From Winslowiella toletana (GTDB lineage: Bacteria; Pseudomonadota; Gammaproteobacteria; Enterobacterales; Enterobacteriaceae): a stretch of 64,000 nucleotides of DNA. Within the stretch, counting starts at the first letter, position 1; every line of letters starts with the position of its first letter. This document shows positions 54,339 to 64,000 of this stretch, one piece after another. Under the pieces are notes generated by a model that had not been told where the DNA came from, did not search any database, and worked only from the letters and a program-made list of their open reading frames with translations. Where the stretch lies: the NCBI RefSeq assembly GCF_017875465.1, contig NZ_JAGGMQ010000001.1, positions 3,162,001 to 3,226,000 on the forward strand. Reading direction: 5' to 3'. The position numbers were made by a program, and so were the translations under genes.

Positions 54339-55976
54339 ATGTTACCTGTGAAAAAGAAATCTGGATTAAATATGATAACGGCATCACTGTTGCTGGCTGG
54401 AATAGTCAGCAGTGCGATAGCGAGTGCTGCTACATTTTATGCTGCGGATAGCTTTCCGGATATCAGTGATAAAAAAATTATGGTGGGTTTCTGGCATAAC
54501 TGGGCGAGCCAGTCCGATGGTTTTCAGCAGGGGAGTGCCGCCAATATAGATCTGACGGAGATCCCTGCAGAATATAACGTTATTACCGTGGCCTTTATGA
54601 CCGGCAACGGCATTCCGACTTTCCAGCCTTATAATATGAGCGATGCAGAGTTTCGCCACAAGGTCGCGATCCTTAACAGCGAAGATCGCCCGGTACTGAT
54701 TTCGCTGGGTGGCACCGGGGTGCATATTGAGCTGGCGCCGGGAGAGGCGCAAAAATTTGTCGATGAAATTATTCGTCTGGTTGAGCTGCACGGTTTTGAC
54801 GGCCTGGATATCAGTCTGCCGGGCAGTGCGCTTGCCGCCGGCGCCAATCAGACTGAAATTCCCGCCGCACTGAAACGAGTTAAAGCGCAATACCCCAAAT
54901 TTATAATCAGTATGTCGCCTGAGTTCCCTGACCTGCGGCAGAAGGGGGGCGCCTGGAAAAAACTGATCGAAAATCTTGAGGGCTATTATGACTTTATCTC
55001 TCCACAATATTACAACCAGAATGACGATGGCGTAGAGGGTGAAAATGGCTGGTATGCGCAAAATGATGACAGCAAAAAAGCGCAATTTTTATATACCCTG
55101 AGCGACTCGCTGGTGCATGGCACGCGCGGCTATATCCCTGTTCCGGCGGATAAACTGGTTATCGGCCTGCCCAGCAACGAAGATGCCGCCGCCAACGGTT
55201 ATGCTAAAAATGAAGCTGATGTGCGTAACGCCTGGGAACGTCTGGCGGCCCAGGGGACGCCAGTCAGGGGACTAATGACCTGGTCGGTTAACTGGGATGC
55301 CGGGCATAACCGCAACGGTAATGCTTATGGCAACGCGTTTGTTGAGCGTTTTGGTCAGTTAATTAATGAAGATCTGACGGCCGCTCCGGACCATGACGCA
55401 CCCAGCCAGCCAGGTAAGCCCGATCTCACTCTGGCAGAGGGGCTGGTTGTTCTGGCATGGCAACCTGCCAGCGATAATATCGGCGTATCGCACTACAATA
55501 TCTGGCGTAACGGCGTTGAAATAGCTCAGTCGCTGTTGCCGGAGTGGCGTGACACGGAGGTCAGCGCAGGCAACAGCTATGAGTATCAGATTGTTGCGGT
55601 GGATAAGGCGCAGAATCTCTCTGTGGCCGGGGAGTCCTCTTCCATCACTGTGGAGGATGAAGCGCCGCCAGAAGATAATGAGAAGCCTTCCCCTCCGGTA
55701 GCGCTGGCAGTTACTGAGGTCGGTCAGGATCGCCTGACGCTTAGCTGGCATGCCGCCATGGACAATCTGGTCGTCAAACACTACCGCGTCTATCGCAATG
55801 GGGAGTTTATCAGTGAAGCGCTGGAGACCCGCTTTATCGATAGCGGGCTGACGGCAGGAAACACCTACGAATACCAGGTGGCGGCAGTGGATACTGCAGA
55901 TAGCTCTTCGGATAAGAGTCAGCCGCTGATAGTGAAAACCGGTAATGCAGCTATGCCGGCAGCAGAATATCCGTAG
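54339..55976 (+). CDS. GH18 chitinase-fold protein with two FN3 domains and a disrupted catalytic motif
   Basis: The 545-residue exported protein has a signal peptide (to about residue 31), a GH18 barrel (about 46-345) and two fibronectin III domains (about 355-440 and 450-535). Barrel features fit chitinases: MVGFWHNW, ISLGG, FISPQYYNQ and MTWSVNWD. The catalytic DxxDxDxE motif reads D154-G-L-D157-I-S159-L-P161, so both the last Asp and the proton-donor Glu are missing. It may be a chitin-binding lectin or decoy instead of a hydrolase. The start is ATG 54339 or GTG 54351 (MKKKSGLNM); neither has a good ribosome site. It is a likely cargo of the adjacent secretion system. Confidence 0.88.
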   Translation: MLPVKKKSGLNMITASLLLAGIVSSAIASAATFYAADSFPDISDKKIMVGFWHNWASQSDGFQQGSAANIDLTEIPAEYNVITVAFMTGNGIPTFQPYNMSDAEFRHKVAILNSEDRPVLISLGGTGVHIELAPGEAQKFVDEIIRLVELHGFDGLDISLPGSALAAGANQTEIPAALKRVKAQYPKFIISMSPEFPDLRQKGGAWKKLIENLEGYYDFISPQYYNQNDDGVEGENGWYAQNDDSKKAQFLYTLSDSLVHGTRGYIPVPADKLVIGLPSNEDAAANGYAKNEADVRNAWERLAAQGTPVRGLMTWSVNWDAGHNRNGNAYGNAFVERFGQLINEDLTAAPDHDAPSQPGKPDLTLAEGLVVLAWQPASDNIGVSHYNIWRNGVEIAQSLLPEWRDTEVSAGNSYEYQIVAVDKAQNLSVAGESSSITVEDEAPPEDNEKPSPPVALAVTEVGQDRLTLSWHAAMDNLVVKHYRVYRNGEFISEALETRFIDSGLTAGNTYEYQVAAVDTADSSSDKSQPLIVKTGNAAMPAAEYP

Positions 55977-56006
55977 TAAATCCAGTCAGGATGACCGCTA
56001 CGGTTG

Positions 56007-56837
56007 TCAGCCTTCGTTGGCGCGTACGCGGTTGGAGGGCTGAACAAACAGCGCGCGATCTTCCCAGCGCAGCAGCGTCAGGGTGCCGCCCCAGCAGCAG
56101 CCGGTATCCAGTCCAATAATCCCTTCCGGCGTACCGCGTCCTTCCAGTGAGGCCCAGTGGCCAAACACAATGGTGTAGTCACGGGCGACAGGACCAGGAA
56201 TGGCGAACCAGGGTTTAAGCGGCGGCGGCGCAGATTCCGGTGACTCTTTGGCAATCATATCCAGCTGGCCGTTAGGAAAGCAGAAGCGCATACGCGTCAG
56301 CGCATTGGTGCTGAAACGCAGGCGGGACAGCCCGCTCAGTTCCGGCGTCCAGTTATTCGGCATATCGCCATACATCGCATTAAGAAATAGCGGATAGCTG
56401 TCGCTGGACAGCACCGCTTCGACTTCGCGCGCACACATTTTCGCCGTGGCGATATCCCATTGCGGCGTGATGCCGGCGTGCGCCATCACCAGCTTCTTCT
56501 CTTCGTCGACCTGCAGCAGTGGCTGACGGCGCAACCAGTTAATCAGCTCGTCGGCATCGGGAGCCGTCAGCAGCGGCGTAATGCGATCTTTGGGTTTATT
56601 GCGGCTGATACCGGCGTAAACCGCCAGCAAATGCAGATCGTGATTACCCAGCACCAGACGCACGCAGTCGCCCAGTGAACGCACAAAACGCAGCACCTCG
56701 AGCGAACCGGGACCACGCGCCACCAGGTCGCCGGTTAACCACAGGGTATCTTTCTCTGGATCAAAGGCGACCTGCGCCAGCAACGATTGCAACTCATCAT
56801 AGCAACCGTGAATGTCGCCAATAAGGTATGTACTCAT
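56007..56837 (-). CDS. apaH: diadenosine tetraphosphatase (symmetrical)
   Basis: The 276-residue metallophosphatase splits Ap4A into two ADP and removes NpnN caps from RNA in E. coli. Motifs of the calcineurin-like fold are present: DIHGCYDEL (near 8), [10 protein letters not shown] and LGNHDLHLL. Last gene of the lptD-surA-pdxA-rsmA-apaG-apaH operon on the minus strand, 12 bases after apaG. It converges with the GH18-like gene. No clear terminator was seen in the 30-base gap. Confidence 0.97.
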   Translation of the reverse strand: MSTYLIGDIHGCYDELQSLLAQVAFDPEKDTLWLTGDLVARGPGSLEVLRFVRSLGDCVRLVLGNHDLHLLAVYAGISRNKPKDRITPLLTAPDADELINWLRRQPLLQVDEEKKLVMAHAGITPQWDIATAKMCAREVEAVLSSDSYPLFLNAMYGDMPNNWTPELSGLSRLRFSTNALTRMRFCFPNGQLDMIAKESPESAPPPLKPWFAIPGPVARDYTIVFGHWASLEGRGTPEGIIGLDTGCCWGGTLTLLRWEDRALFVQPSNRVRANEG

Positions 56838-56849
56838 TAAGTTTTTTTC

Positions 56850-57227
56850 TTAGTGAATATGGGTCGGGATGGCAAGGCGAAACACCGGAATATCAACATT
56901 AAAGGTTTCCCCTTGTTGATCAACCATCACATAGTGGCCTTGCATAGTGCCCATCGGCGTTTCGAGGATCGCGCCACTGGTATACTGGAATTCATTGCCA
57001 GGCTCGATCAGCGGTTGTTCACCAACCACTCCTTCGCCCTGAACTTCTGTTTCCCGACCGTTACCGTTAGTAATCAACCAGTAACGGCCAAGAAGCTGCA
57101 CAGGATTGCGCCCCAGATTGCGAATGGTAATGGTATAGGCAAAAACATAGCGATCGTCATGAGGTGCGGATTGCGACTCAATATAGACACTCTGCACCTG
57201 TACACATACTCGGGGCGAATCAATCAT
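56850..57227 (-). CDS. apaG: Co2+/Mg2+ efflux-associated protein ApaG
   Basis: The 125-residue protein has a fibronectin-III-like ApaG/DUF525 fold. It matches E. coli ApaG in length and in the [20 protein letters not shown] and [12 protein letters not shown] blocks. The molecular role is unclear; mutants in related bacteria are cobalt-sensitive. It lies 4 bases after the rsmA stop. Confidence 0.96.
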   Translation of the reverse strand: MIDSPRVCVQVQSVYIESQSAPHDDRYVFAYTITIRNLGRNPVQLLGRYWLITNGNGRETEVQGEGVVGEQPLIEPGNEFQYTSGAILETPMGTMQGHYVMVDQQGETFNVDIPVFRLAIPTHIH

Positions 57228-57231
57228 GCGT

Positions 57232-58053
57232 TTAGCTCTCCTGCGACTCAGGATGCGCAGTTAGCCAGTTAGCTAACTGGCAATATTGTGCGACAGAGAT
57301 GTTTTCTGCGCGCAGCGTATTGTCGATGCCCAGCTCGGCCAGCGTCTCCAGCGAGAAAATATGTCCCAGGCTGTTACGCAGCGTCTTTCTGCGCTTGCCA
57401 AAGGCTTCGGTAGTGATGCGGCTCAGCGTGCGAATCTCATCCACCGGGTTCTGCATCTTAGCATGCGGCACCAGACGCACCACGGCGGAATCCACTTTAG
57501 GCGCAGGCGTAAAGGACTCTGGCGGCACTTCCAGCACCGGAATGATATTGCAGTAATACTGCGCCATCACGCTCAGGCGACCATAGGCTTTACTGCCCGG
57601 GCCAGCCACCAGACGGTTAACCACCTCTTTCTGCAACATAAAGTGCATATCTTTGATGGCACTAGTATAGCTGAAAAGGTGGAACATCAGTGGCGTTGAA
57701 ATATTGTACGGCAGATTGCCAAACACGCGCAGCGACTGGCCTTTTTGCTCAGCCAGTTCGGCAAAGTTAAAGGTCATCGCGTCCTGCTGAAAAATGGTCA
57801 GCTTCGGGCCGAGGAACGGATGCGTTTGCAAACGTGCCGCCAGATCGCGGTCAAGCTCAATGACGGTCAGGGCATCGAGGCGCTCGCCTACTGGTTCGGT
57901 CAGGGCGCCAAGGCCGGGACCGATCTCCACCAGCGCCTCGCCGGGCTGAGGGTGGATGGCGGAAACAATGCTTTCGATGATGTACTGGTCGTTGAGGAAG
58001 TTCTGTCCAAAACGTTTGCGGGCAAAATGGCCCTGGTGGACGCGATTATTCAT
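57232..58053 (-). CDS. rsmA: 16S rRNA dimethyladenosine transferase (KsgA)
   Basis: The 273-residue enzyme dimethylates A1518 and A1519 of 16S rRNA and checks late 30S assembly. The SAM-binding motif [12 protein letters not shown] (near 44-55) and the target-adenine motif NLPYNIS are intact. ATG 58053 overlaps the pdxA end by 8 bases, as in the conserved pdxA-ksgA arrangement of E. coli. Confidence 0.98.
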   Translation of the reverse strand: MNNRVHQGHFARKRFGQNFLNDQYIIESIVSAIHPQPGEALVEIGPGLGALTEPVGERLDALTVIELDRDLAARLQTHPFLGPKLTIFQQDAMTFNFAELAEQKGQSLRVFGNLPYNISTPLMFHLFSYTSAIKDMHFMLQKEVVNRLVAGPGSKAYGRLSVMAQYYCNIIPVLEVPPESFTPAPKVDSAVVRLVPHAKMQNPVDEIRTLSRITTEAFGKRRKTLRNSLGHIFSLETLAELGIDNTLRAENISVAQYCQLANWLTAHPESQES

Positions 58054-59044
58054 TACTGCTCTTGATCATGGTAATGGCGAGATTAAGCGCCGTGATAAAG
58101 CTGCCCGTATCAGCTGTTCCCAGGCCCGCCAGTTCAAGCGCGGTGCCGTGGTCAACAGACGTACGGATAAATGGCAGGCCGAGGGTGATATTCACCGCGC
58201 GACCAAATCCCTGATATTTTAGCACCGGAAGCCCCTGATCGTGATACATCGCCAGCACCGCATCGGCATGTTGCAGATATTTGGGCTGGAACAAGGTATC
58301 GGCCGGCAACGGGCCGGTCAGCTGGATCCCCTGCAGGCGCAGCTCGTTCAGGGCCGGGATAATGGTATCAATTTCTTCACGGCCCATATGGCCGCTTTCG
58401 CCCGCATGCGGATTAAGGCCGCAGACGAAGATATGGGGGGTGGTAAGGCCAAACTTAGTTTGCAGGTCGCGATGCAGAATAGTAATCACTTCATGCAGAC
58501 TGTCACGGGTAATAGCGTCCGCGACATCTTTTAACGGCAGGTGAGTGGTGGCCAGCGCCACGCGCAGCTCTTCCGTCGCCAGCATCATCACTACACGATC
58601 GCATGCGGCGCGTTCGGCAAAAAATTCGGTGTGACCGGTAAACGGGATACCCGCATCGTTGATCACCCCTTTATGCACCGGACCGGTAATCAGCGCGGCA
58701 AATTCGCCGTTCAGACAACCGTCACAGGCGCGCGCCAGGGTTTCCAGCACGTAAGCACCGTTAGCGACGCAAAGCTCGCCGGCAGTCACTGGCTGCGCCG
58801 TTGCGATCTCCAGCAGCGTCAGGCTACCCGCCTGCTGCGGCTGAGCGGCAACGCCAGGTTGATAGTCGCGCAGAGTAAGCGGCAGACCGAGTTTCGCCGC
58901 GCGCTGGCGCAGTAATTCTGCTGAGGCGCATACCACCAGTTCAACTGGCCAGTCTCGCTGCGCCAGCTGAATGCAAAGATCGGGACCAATCCCGGCGGGT
59001 TCGCCGGGAGTGATCACTACACGCTGATTACTTAGCATTGCCAT
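58046..59044 (-). CDS. pdxA: 4-hydroxythreonine-4-phosphate dehydrogenase
   Basis: The 332-residue NAD enzyme acts in pyridoxal 5'-phosphate synthesis. Metal and substrate motifs [38 protein letters not shown] and [12 protein letters not shown] are intact. The start is ATG 59044 or, with a better placed GGATG, ATG 59038 ([18 protein letters not shown]). Either overlaps the end of surA. Confidence 0.97.
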   Translation of the reverse strand: MAMLSNQRVVITPGEPAGIGPDLCIQLAQRDWPVELVVCASAELLRQRAAKLGLPLTLRDYQPGVAAQPQQAGSLTLLEIATAQPVTAGELCVANGAYVLETLARACDGCLNGEFAALITGPVHKGVINDAGIPFTGHTEFFAERAACDRVVMMLATEELRVALATTHLPLKDVADAITRDSLHEVITILHRDLQTKFGLTTPHIFVCGLNPHAGESGHMGREEIDTIIPALNELRLQGIQLTGPLPADTLFQPKYLQHADAVLAMYHDQGLPVLKYQGFGRAVNITLGLPFIRTSVDHGTALELAGLGTADTGSFITALNLAITMIKSSNE

Positions 59045-60323
59045 CCAGAATTTTCACATAAGCACTGGCGCGTTGTTCCTGCATCCAGGTTTGTGCTTCT
59101 TCAGCAAATTTACGATTAAACAGCAGGCGATAAGCACGCTCTTTCTGCGCCGCATCGGTTTTATCAACCTGGCGGGTATCCAGCAGCTGAATCAGGTGCC
59201 AGCCGAAAGAGGAGTGAACCGGCTCACTGACCTGGCCTTTATTCAGTTTCAGCAATGCATCACGGAATGCCGGATCAAACACTTCAGCTGAAGTCCAGCC
59301 CAGGTCGCCGCCCTGATTGGCCGAACCCGGATCGTCCGAAAGCTGTTTCGCTGCGGTGGCAAAATCAGTTTTGCCGCTCTTAATATCGGCAGCAACCTGT
59401 TCCAGCTTCGCGCGTGCCTGCGCATCGGTCAGAATCGGTGACGGTTTCAGCAGAATATGACGCGAATGCACTTCGGTGACCGAAATATTCTGCGACTCGC
59501 CGCGCAGATCGTTCACTTTCAGGATATGGAAGCCGACGCCGGAACGGATTGGACCAACAATATCGCCTTTCTTCGCCGTGCTCAGCGCCTGCGAGAACAG
59601 GGTTGGCAGCTCTTCAATTTTACCCCAACCCATATTGCCGCCTTTCAGCGCCTGAGAGTCAGCAGAGTAAGTGACCGCCAGTTTACCGAAGTCAGCGCCG
59701 CCTTTAATCTCACCTACCAGCTGTTTCGCCAGGTTTTCCTGCTCATCAACCTGTTGCTGCGTCGGGTTTTCCGGCAGCGGCAGCAGGATATGGCTGAGAT
59801 TCAGTTCAGTGCCGCGATTGTTCTGGGCGCCAACCTGCGCGGCCAGCGTATCCACTTCCTGCGGCAGGATGGTGACACGACGACGCACTTCGTTATTACG
59901 CACTTCAGCAATCTGCATCTCTTTACGGATCTGCTCACGGTAGGTGCTGTAATTGACACCGTCATAGGCCAGACGGCTGCGCATCTGATCCATCGATATC
60001 TTATTCTGCGCCGCAATATTGGCAATCGCCTGATCAAGTTGCTGATCGGTGACCTGCACGCCCATCTGTTTGCCCATCTGCAGCAGGATATTATCCATAA
60101 TCAGACGTTCAACAATCTGATGACGCAGGGTGCGATCGTCAGGCAGCTGCTGTCCGGCCTGCTGCGCCTGTGCTTTCACCGACTGCATCATGCCATCAAC
60201 ATCACTCTCTAATACCACACCGTTGTTTACGACGGCGGCAACTTTATCAACCACTTGTGGTGCTGCAAACGCGGTATTGGCTGCCAGGGCCACACCAAGA
60301 ATCAGCGTTCTCCAGTTCTTCAT
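59028..60323 (-). CDS. surA: periplasmic chaperone/PPIase SurA
   Basis: The 431-residue protein carries a signal peptide (cut before APQVVDK at about residue 21), an N-terminal chaperone domain, two parvulin domains (about 175-275 and 285-385, with SHILLPLP and SRHILLKPS) and a C-terminal helix. It escorts outer-membrane proteins, including LptD encoded just upstream, to the BAM complex. It lies 54 bases after lptD in the same operon. Confidence 0.98.
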   Translation of the reverse strand: MKNWRTLILGVALAANTAFAAPQVVDKVAAVVNNGVVLESDVDGMMQSVKAQAQQAGQQLPDDRTLRHQIVERLIMDNILLQMGKQMGVQVTDQQLDQAIANIAAQNKISMDQMRSRLAYDGVNYSTYREQIRKEMQIAEVRNNEVRRRVTILPQEVDTLAAQVGAQNNRGTELNLSHILLPLPENPTQQQVDEQENLAKQLVGEIKGGADFGKLAVTYSADSQALKGGNMGWGKIEELPTLFSQALSTAKKGDIVGPIRSGVGFHILKVNDLRGESQNISVTEVHSRHILLKPSPILTDAQARAKLEQVAADIKSGKTDFATAAKQLSDDPGSANQGGDLGWTSAEVFDPAFRDALLKLNKGQVSEPVHSSFGWHLIQLLDTRQVDKTDAAQKERAYRLLFNRKFAEEAQTWMQEQRASAYVKILDGNAK

Positions 60324-60377
60324 ACTTTTTCCATTCTTCTTTCCGCACTGCGGGTTTGCATGCCAAACATTACAACA

Positions 60378-62720
60378 TCAGAAAGCGCGCTGGTAAGGCA
60401 GAATACCCTGACGCAGCATTTGACCGGTTCCTAAGCCGTAGTTAGAGCTCAGGCCACGCAGTTCAATGTTGAACGAGATTTGGTTGTCATATTTACTGCT
60501 TTCGTTTTCCCAACCGTTGATTTTGCGCTCGTAACCCAGGCGAATGGCATAACAGCATGAGCTGTATTGCAGGCCAACCAGCTGATCGGCAGGCTGTTTT
60601 GATTTGGTGTCGTAGTAATACGCACCCACCACCGACCAGGCATCAGCAATCGGCCAGCTTGCCGTCATCCCAACCTGAGAAATGCCATCTTTATAGATCT
60701 CGTTGGTAGAAATATCACGCTGCAGCGCAGACGCCACATACTCCGGGCTGCTGTAGCGATAGTTAAGCTGGACCATACGGTCAGCGTCACGACGATACTC
60801 CAGCACCGCATTCCCCTGCGAAATGTTATCCAGTCGCGTATCGTACTGAATACCACCGCGCGTGCTCCAGCGATCGCTAATTTTCCAGTATGAATCACCG
60901 GCCCACACCAGGCTGCCAGTGTCATCTTCATCGCTCGTCGTTTCCAGTCCGGTGCGAGAAGGGGTAAACGAGTAGATTTGACCCACAGAAACGTTAAAAC
61001 GTTCAACCAGATCGGTATCATAAATTCGCGAAGTGACGCCGGTGGTCATCTGGTTGGCGGATGCGATGCGATCCAGACCGCTATAGGTGCGATCGCGGAA
61101 CAGTCCGGTGTAGTCAGATTGCAGCAGCGTTGAGTCATAGGCGTTGATATGGCTCTGGTCGCGATACGGGATATACAGATACTGCGTACGCGGTTCCAGC
61201 GTCTGGGTATAACCTTCCGCCCAGTTCATATCGCGTTCAAACACCATTTTGCCATCAACTTTGAATTGTGGCATTACGCGGTTGACCGACTCTTTCAGCT
61301 GGTTGGTTTTATCGGTATCGACGCTGGTATTGTAATACTCCACATCACTCTGCTGATAGTGGGTCGCCAGCAGCTTCGCTTCGGTATTCAGACTGCCCCA
61401 GCCATTGGCCAGCGGCAGATTAATCGTCGGTTCAATGTGCAGGCGCGTCGCTTCAGGATAGCGCGAATCGACGTTGGTAAACTTCACCGCCTGACCATAC
61501 ACGTGGGTATCAAACGGCCCCACATCGTTCTGATAGTAGTTAAGATCCAGCTGCGGCTGCGCACGATAGACATTACGCACCGAGAACACCTGGAAATCTT
61601 TACTCGACAGGGTGGCGTTCCAGTTGCTCTCCGCATAGCCGACGCTGAATTTCTGCGTCAGATAGCCATCCGTCGACGAGTAGTACGGCGAATCCAGATC
61701 GTTAAAATAGTAATTGTCGCTGACTTTTGAGTAGTCAACATTGAAGCGCCAGTTCTGATCGTAGACGCCAGCATGGCGCCAGTAGAAGAACCAGCGATTC
61801 GAATCTTTCTCTTCCGGATGATCTTTATTGAACTGATCGTCCGATTGCAGATAGTCGAACTCCACCAGGCCAGCGCCTGCCGTGGTCAGATAGCGGAACT
61901 CATTCTGATACTGGATGCCGCGCTTGCTCATATAGTGCGGCGTCAGGGTGGCATCAAAGTTCGGCGCAATATTCCAGTAATACGGCAGAATAAATTCAAA
62001 GCCGTTGTTACTGCCATATTTGGCATTGGGGATCAGGAAACCAGAACGACGGCGATCGCCGATCGGCAATTGCATATACGGGCTGTAAAACACCGGCACC
62101 GCACCAATTTTAAAGCGCGCATTCCAGATCTCCGCCACCTCTTCCTGGCGATCCTGAATCACTTCAGAACCGACCACGCTCCAGCTGTTATCGCCAGGCA
62201 GACAGGAAGTAAAGGTGCCGTTTTCCAGAATGGTATAACGATTTTCACCGCGCAGTTTCATCTGATCGGCGACACCACGCCCCTGGCGGCCGACCATCTG
62301 ATAGTCACCGTTCCAGACGTTGGTGTCTTTGGTATTCAGATTCGACCAGGCTTTCGGACCTTTCAGGATGACCTGATTGTCGTCATAGTGCACATTACCC
62401 AGCGCATCAACCGTACGGGTAGGTACAGTTTGACCAGGCAAGGTTTTCTGATGAAGCTGTACTTCATCAGATTGCAGGCGGCTGTTACCCTGCTGCACAT
62501 CGACATTGCCGGTGAACACCGCATCGTCGGGATAGTTGCCTTTCGCGTTATCAGCGTTAATCGTTACCGGCAGTTGATTGGTTTGTCCCTGCACCAGAGG
62601 TCGATTATAACTCGGCACGCCAAGCATGCACTGCGACATCAAATCGTCGGCAAGCACATGCTGACTGTAAAGTGCTGAACCAATCAGAGTGGCCAGCAAA
62701 GTAGGAATATGTTTTTTCAT
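60378..62720 (-). CDS. lptD: LPS-assembly outer-membrane protein LptD
   Basis: The 780-residue protein has a signal peptide ([19 protein letters not shown]), an N-terminal OstA jellyroll domain (about 55-200) and a large C-terminal beta-barrel. With LptE it inserts lipopolysaccharide into the outer leaflet. The disulfide cysteines are present: SQCMLG near the mature N-terminus, TSCLPG, and the pair SSCCYA near the C-terminus. The frame runs up to 62756, but ATG 62720 starts the normal signal peptide. In E. coli it is under sigma E, but no convincing sigma E box was found here. Confidence 0.97.
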   Translation of the reverse strand: MKKHIPTLLATLIGSALYSQHVLADDLMSQCMLGVPSYNRPLVQGQTNQLPVTINADNAKGNYPDDAVFTGNVDVQQGNSRLQSDEVQLHQKTLPGQTVPTRTVDALGNVHYDDNQVILKGPKAWSNLNTKDTNVWNGDYQMVGRQGRGVADQMKLRGENRYTILENGTFTSCLPGDNSWSVVGSEVIQDRQEEVAEIWNARFKIGAVPVFYSPYMQLPIGDRRRSGFLIPNAKYGSNNGFEFILPYYWNIAPNFDATLTPHYMSKRGIQYQNEFRYLTTAGAGLVEFDYLQSDDQFNKDHPEEKDSNRWFFYWRHAGVYDQNWRFNVDYSKVSDNYYFNDLDSPYYSSTDGYLTQKFSVGYAESNWNATLSSKDFQVFSVRNVYRAQPQLDLNYYQNDVGPFDTHVYGQAVKFTNVDSRYPEATRLHIEPTINLPLANGWGSLNTEAKLLATHYQQSDVEYYNTSVDTDKTNQLKESVNRVMPQFKVDGKMVFERDMNWAEGYTQTLEPRTQYLYIPYRDQSHINAYDSTLLQSDYTGLFRDRTYSGLDRIASANQMTTGVTSRIYDTDLVERFNVSVGQIYSFTPSRTGLETTSDEDDTGSLVWAGDSYWKISDRWSTRGGIQYDTRLDNISQGNAVLEYRRDADRMVQLNYRYSSPEYVASALQRDISTNEIYKDGISQVGMTASWPIADAWSVVGAYYYDTKSKQPADQLVGLQYSSCCYAIRLGYERKINGWENESSKYDNQISFNIELRGLSSNYGLGTGQMLRQGILPYQRAF

Positions 62721-62904
62721 ACGCGGTATCGAGAATTCCGTGATAACTGGCATCATGCCGACAAACGGTCAGAGACTAACTTACTCAACTGCGTTGCGCT
62801 AGTCTTAATCCTGCTCGTTTACCCGCGTTGCCGTTAGGCTCTGAGTTAAATGACAGGTATGATAATGCAATTTTTGGCCTTCAGCATGGCGAATTGAGGA
62901 GTAT

Positions 62905-63732
62905 ATGCGCTATTGGGGAAAAGTACTTGGCCTTGTGCTGGGTTTGTTGTCTGGAGCAGGCTTCTGGGGCCTGGCGATTGGCCTGATTATTGGTCATATG
63001 GTTGATAAGGTTCGCGGCGCGCAAGGGCGGGGCTATTTCGCTAATCAGCAAACGCGGCAGACGCTGTTTTTTCGCACCACTTTTCAGGTGATGGGGCATT
63101 TAACCAAATCGAAAGGGCGCGTAACCAATGCTGATATTCAGATGGCGTCGCTGCTGATGGAGCGGATGCAGCTGCATGGTGTGGCGCGTACCGCGGCGCA
63201 GCAGGCGTTTCGTGAAGGTAAGCAGGGTGAATATCCGTTGCGAAGCAAGCTGCGTGAATTGCGTAGCGCCTGTTTCGGCCGTTTTGATCTGATTCGGATG
63301 TTTCTGGAAATTCAGATTCAGGCGGCGTTTGCCGATGGTTCACTGCATCCCAATGAGCGTCAGGTGTTGTATGTGATTGCTGAAGAGCTGGGTATTTCCC
63401 GCAGCCAGTTCGATCAGTTCTTACGTATGATGCAGAGCGGCCAGCAGTTTGGCGGCGGCGGCCAGTCGTGGAACGGCTCTTCTTCGCAAGGTGGTTTCCA
63501 GCAGGCGCCACGTGGGCCGACGCTGGAAGATGCCTGTAGCGTACTCGGCGTGAAAAGCAGCGACGATGCGGTCACCATTAAGCGCGCCTATCGCAAGCTG
63601 ATGAGTGAGCACCATCCTGATAAGCTGGTGGCGAAAGGTTTGCCGCCGGAAATGATGGAGATGGCGAAGCAAAAAGCGCAGGAAATTCAGTCGGCGTACG
63701 ATTTGATTAAGCGCGAAAAGAATTTTAAATAG
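62905..63732 (+). CDS. djlA: membrane-anchored J-domain co-chaperone DjlA
   Basis: The 275-residue protein has an N-terminal membrane segment (about 7-30, Gly-rich [19 protein letters not shown]), a central TerB-like helical domain (about 55-180), a Gly/Ser/Gln-rich linker and a C-terminal J domain with HPD (SEHHPDKLV). In E. coli it works with DnaK and influences Rcs signalling and capsule synthesis. It is divergent from lptD, with GAGGAG 3 bases before the ATG. A palindromic element follows its stop. Confidence 0.97.
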   Translation: MRYWGKVLGLVLGLLSGAGFWGLAIGLIIGHMVDKVRGAQGRGYFANQQTRQTLFFRTTFQVMGHLTKSKGRVTNADIQMASLLMERMQLHGVARTAAQQAFREGKQGEYPLRSKLRELRSACFGRFDLIRMFLEIQIQAAFADGSLHPNERQVLYVIAEELGISRSQFDQFLRMMQSGQQFGGGGQSWNGSSSQGGFQQAPRGPTLEDACSVLGVKSSDDAVTIKRAYRKLMSEHHPDKLVAKGLPPEMMEMAKQKAQEIQSAYDLIKREKNFK

Positions 63733-63747
63733 CCGTGAAGTGAAAAA

Positions 63748-63767
63748 GGGCGGCGAGAACGCCGCCC
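63748..63767. repeat. GC-rich palindrome, single-arm copy 4 of 4
   Basis: GGGCGGCG (63748-63755), AGAA and CGCCGCCC (63760-63767) form one arm of the element found doubled at 54-114 and 15373-15431. It lies between the convergent djlA and rluA genes. Confidence 0.75.
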
Positions 63768-63776
63768 ACAGCAAAA

Positions 63777-64000
63777 TTAAAAATCCGCCGGCTGACGAAA
63801 AGTCATCGGCGTTTTATATTGCGGGTGGGTAATGGTCAGTATCTCCGCATGCAGCTGTAATCTTGGCGCCATGACTCTGGCTTCATCATGAGCATAAAAG
63901 CGGTCGCCCAGGATTGGATGGCCCAGCGCCAGCATATGGACGCGTAACTGATGAGAACGCCCGGTAATCGGCTTTAAGCGGACGCGCGCGCTGTTATCGG
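63777..64000 (-). CDS. rluA: 23S/tRNA pseudouridine synthase RluA, C-terminal part
   Basis: The window edge cuts the gene; the last 73 or so codons are present. The minus-strand frame reads [20 protein letters not shown], then PILGDRFYA and [10 protein letters not shown], and ends RQPADF-TAA (stop at 63777-63779). This matches the end of E. coli RluA, which modifies U746 of 23S rRNA and U32 of some tRNAs. The position next to djlA is conserved. Confidence 0.95.
   Translation of the reverse strand, partial: DNSARVRLKPITGRSHQLRVHMLALGHPILGDRFYAHDEARVMAPRLQLHAEILTITHPQYKTPMTFRQPADF

Noticed and set aside
61773..62678. 301-codon open frame on the plus strand
   Set aside because: It lies wholly antisense to lptD, has no ribosome site or recognisable family, and arises from codon bias of the real gene. 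The same applies to 59457-60212 (antisense to surA), 4577-5350 (antisense to dnaK) and 18953-19891 (antisense to ileS).

Overview
The window is chromosomal DNA of a gammaproteobacterium of the order Enterobacterales, most likely an Erwinia/Pantoea-type member of the Erwiniaceae. Its backbone follows the Escherichia coli 0-1.3 minute gene order: thrC (last codons) - yaaA - talB - mog - dnaK - dnaJ - nhaA - nhaR - rpsT - ribF - ileS - lspA - fkpB - ispH - dapB - carA - carB - folA - apaH - apaG - rsmA - pdxA - surA - lptD - djlA - rluA (partial). Backbone proteins match the E. coli ones over nearly their full length. Fine regulatory details are also conserved: a sigma32 promoter before dnaK, TTG starts for rpsT and carA, paired ARG boxes before carA, and a RutR-type site. 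No rRNA, tRNA, CRISPR array, transposase or prophage block was recognised.

Accessory genes sit in four places. (1) Between mog and dnaK is one MHS-type transporter. (2) Between dnaJ and nhaA are a Bor-like lipoprotein and a four-gene sugar-acid operon (LacI-family repressor, ACS-family transporter, 2-hydroxyacid dehydrogenase, enolase-superfamily enzyme) with two near-identical palindromic operators. (3) Between carB and folA are a small heptad-repeat coiled-coil membrane protein and a LysE-family exporter. (4) Between folA and apaH lies a block of about 26 kb that reads as an amino-sugar/chitin island.

The island contains, in order: a sialic acid cluster (nanT, an RpiR-type regulator, nanK, divergent from nanE and nanA) with repeated GGAGT-N3-RCTYC palindromes; a three-gene sensory unit (MASE1-like membrane sensor, RcsB-like response regulator, EvgS-like hybrid kinase); a GbpA-like multidomain lytic polysaccharide monooxygenase (LPMO); a tiny exported His-rich peptide; an RcsB-like regulator whose receiver lacks the phosphoacceptor Asp; a LysR protein reduced to its DNA-binding domain; an eleven-gene type II secretion/type IV pilus-like operon; its prepilin peptidase; and a GH18 protein with two FN3 domains whose catalytic DxxDxDxE motif reads DGLDISLP.

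The most coherent reading is that sensing (EvgS-like kinase), export (secretin, ATPase, platform, pseudopilins) and substrate binding or attack (LPMO, GH18-like protein) form one chitin-directed program, next to genes that take up and degrade another amino sugar. The secretion operon is the best candidate for a poorly described system. It has clear GspD, E, F, G and O equivalents. In place of canonical GspC/L/M/H/I/J/K it has four small PilM/N/O/P-position proteins, three pseudopilins ending in related C-terminal regions, and a lytic transglycosylase.

Four related GC-rich palindromic elements (core GGGCGGCG / CGCCGCCC) are scattered through the backbone. Three of them lie exactly between convergent gene pairs.
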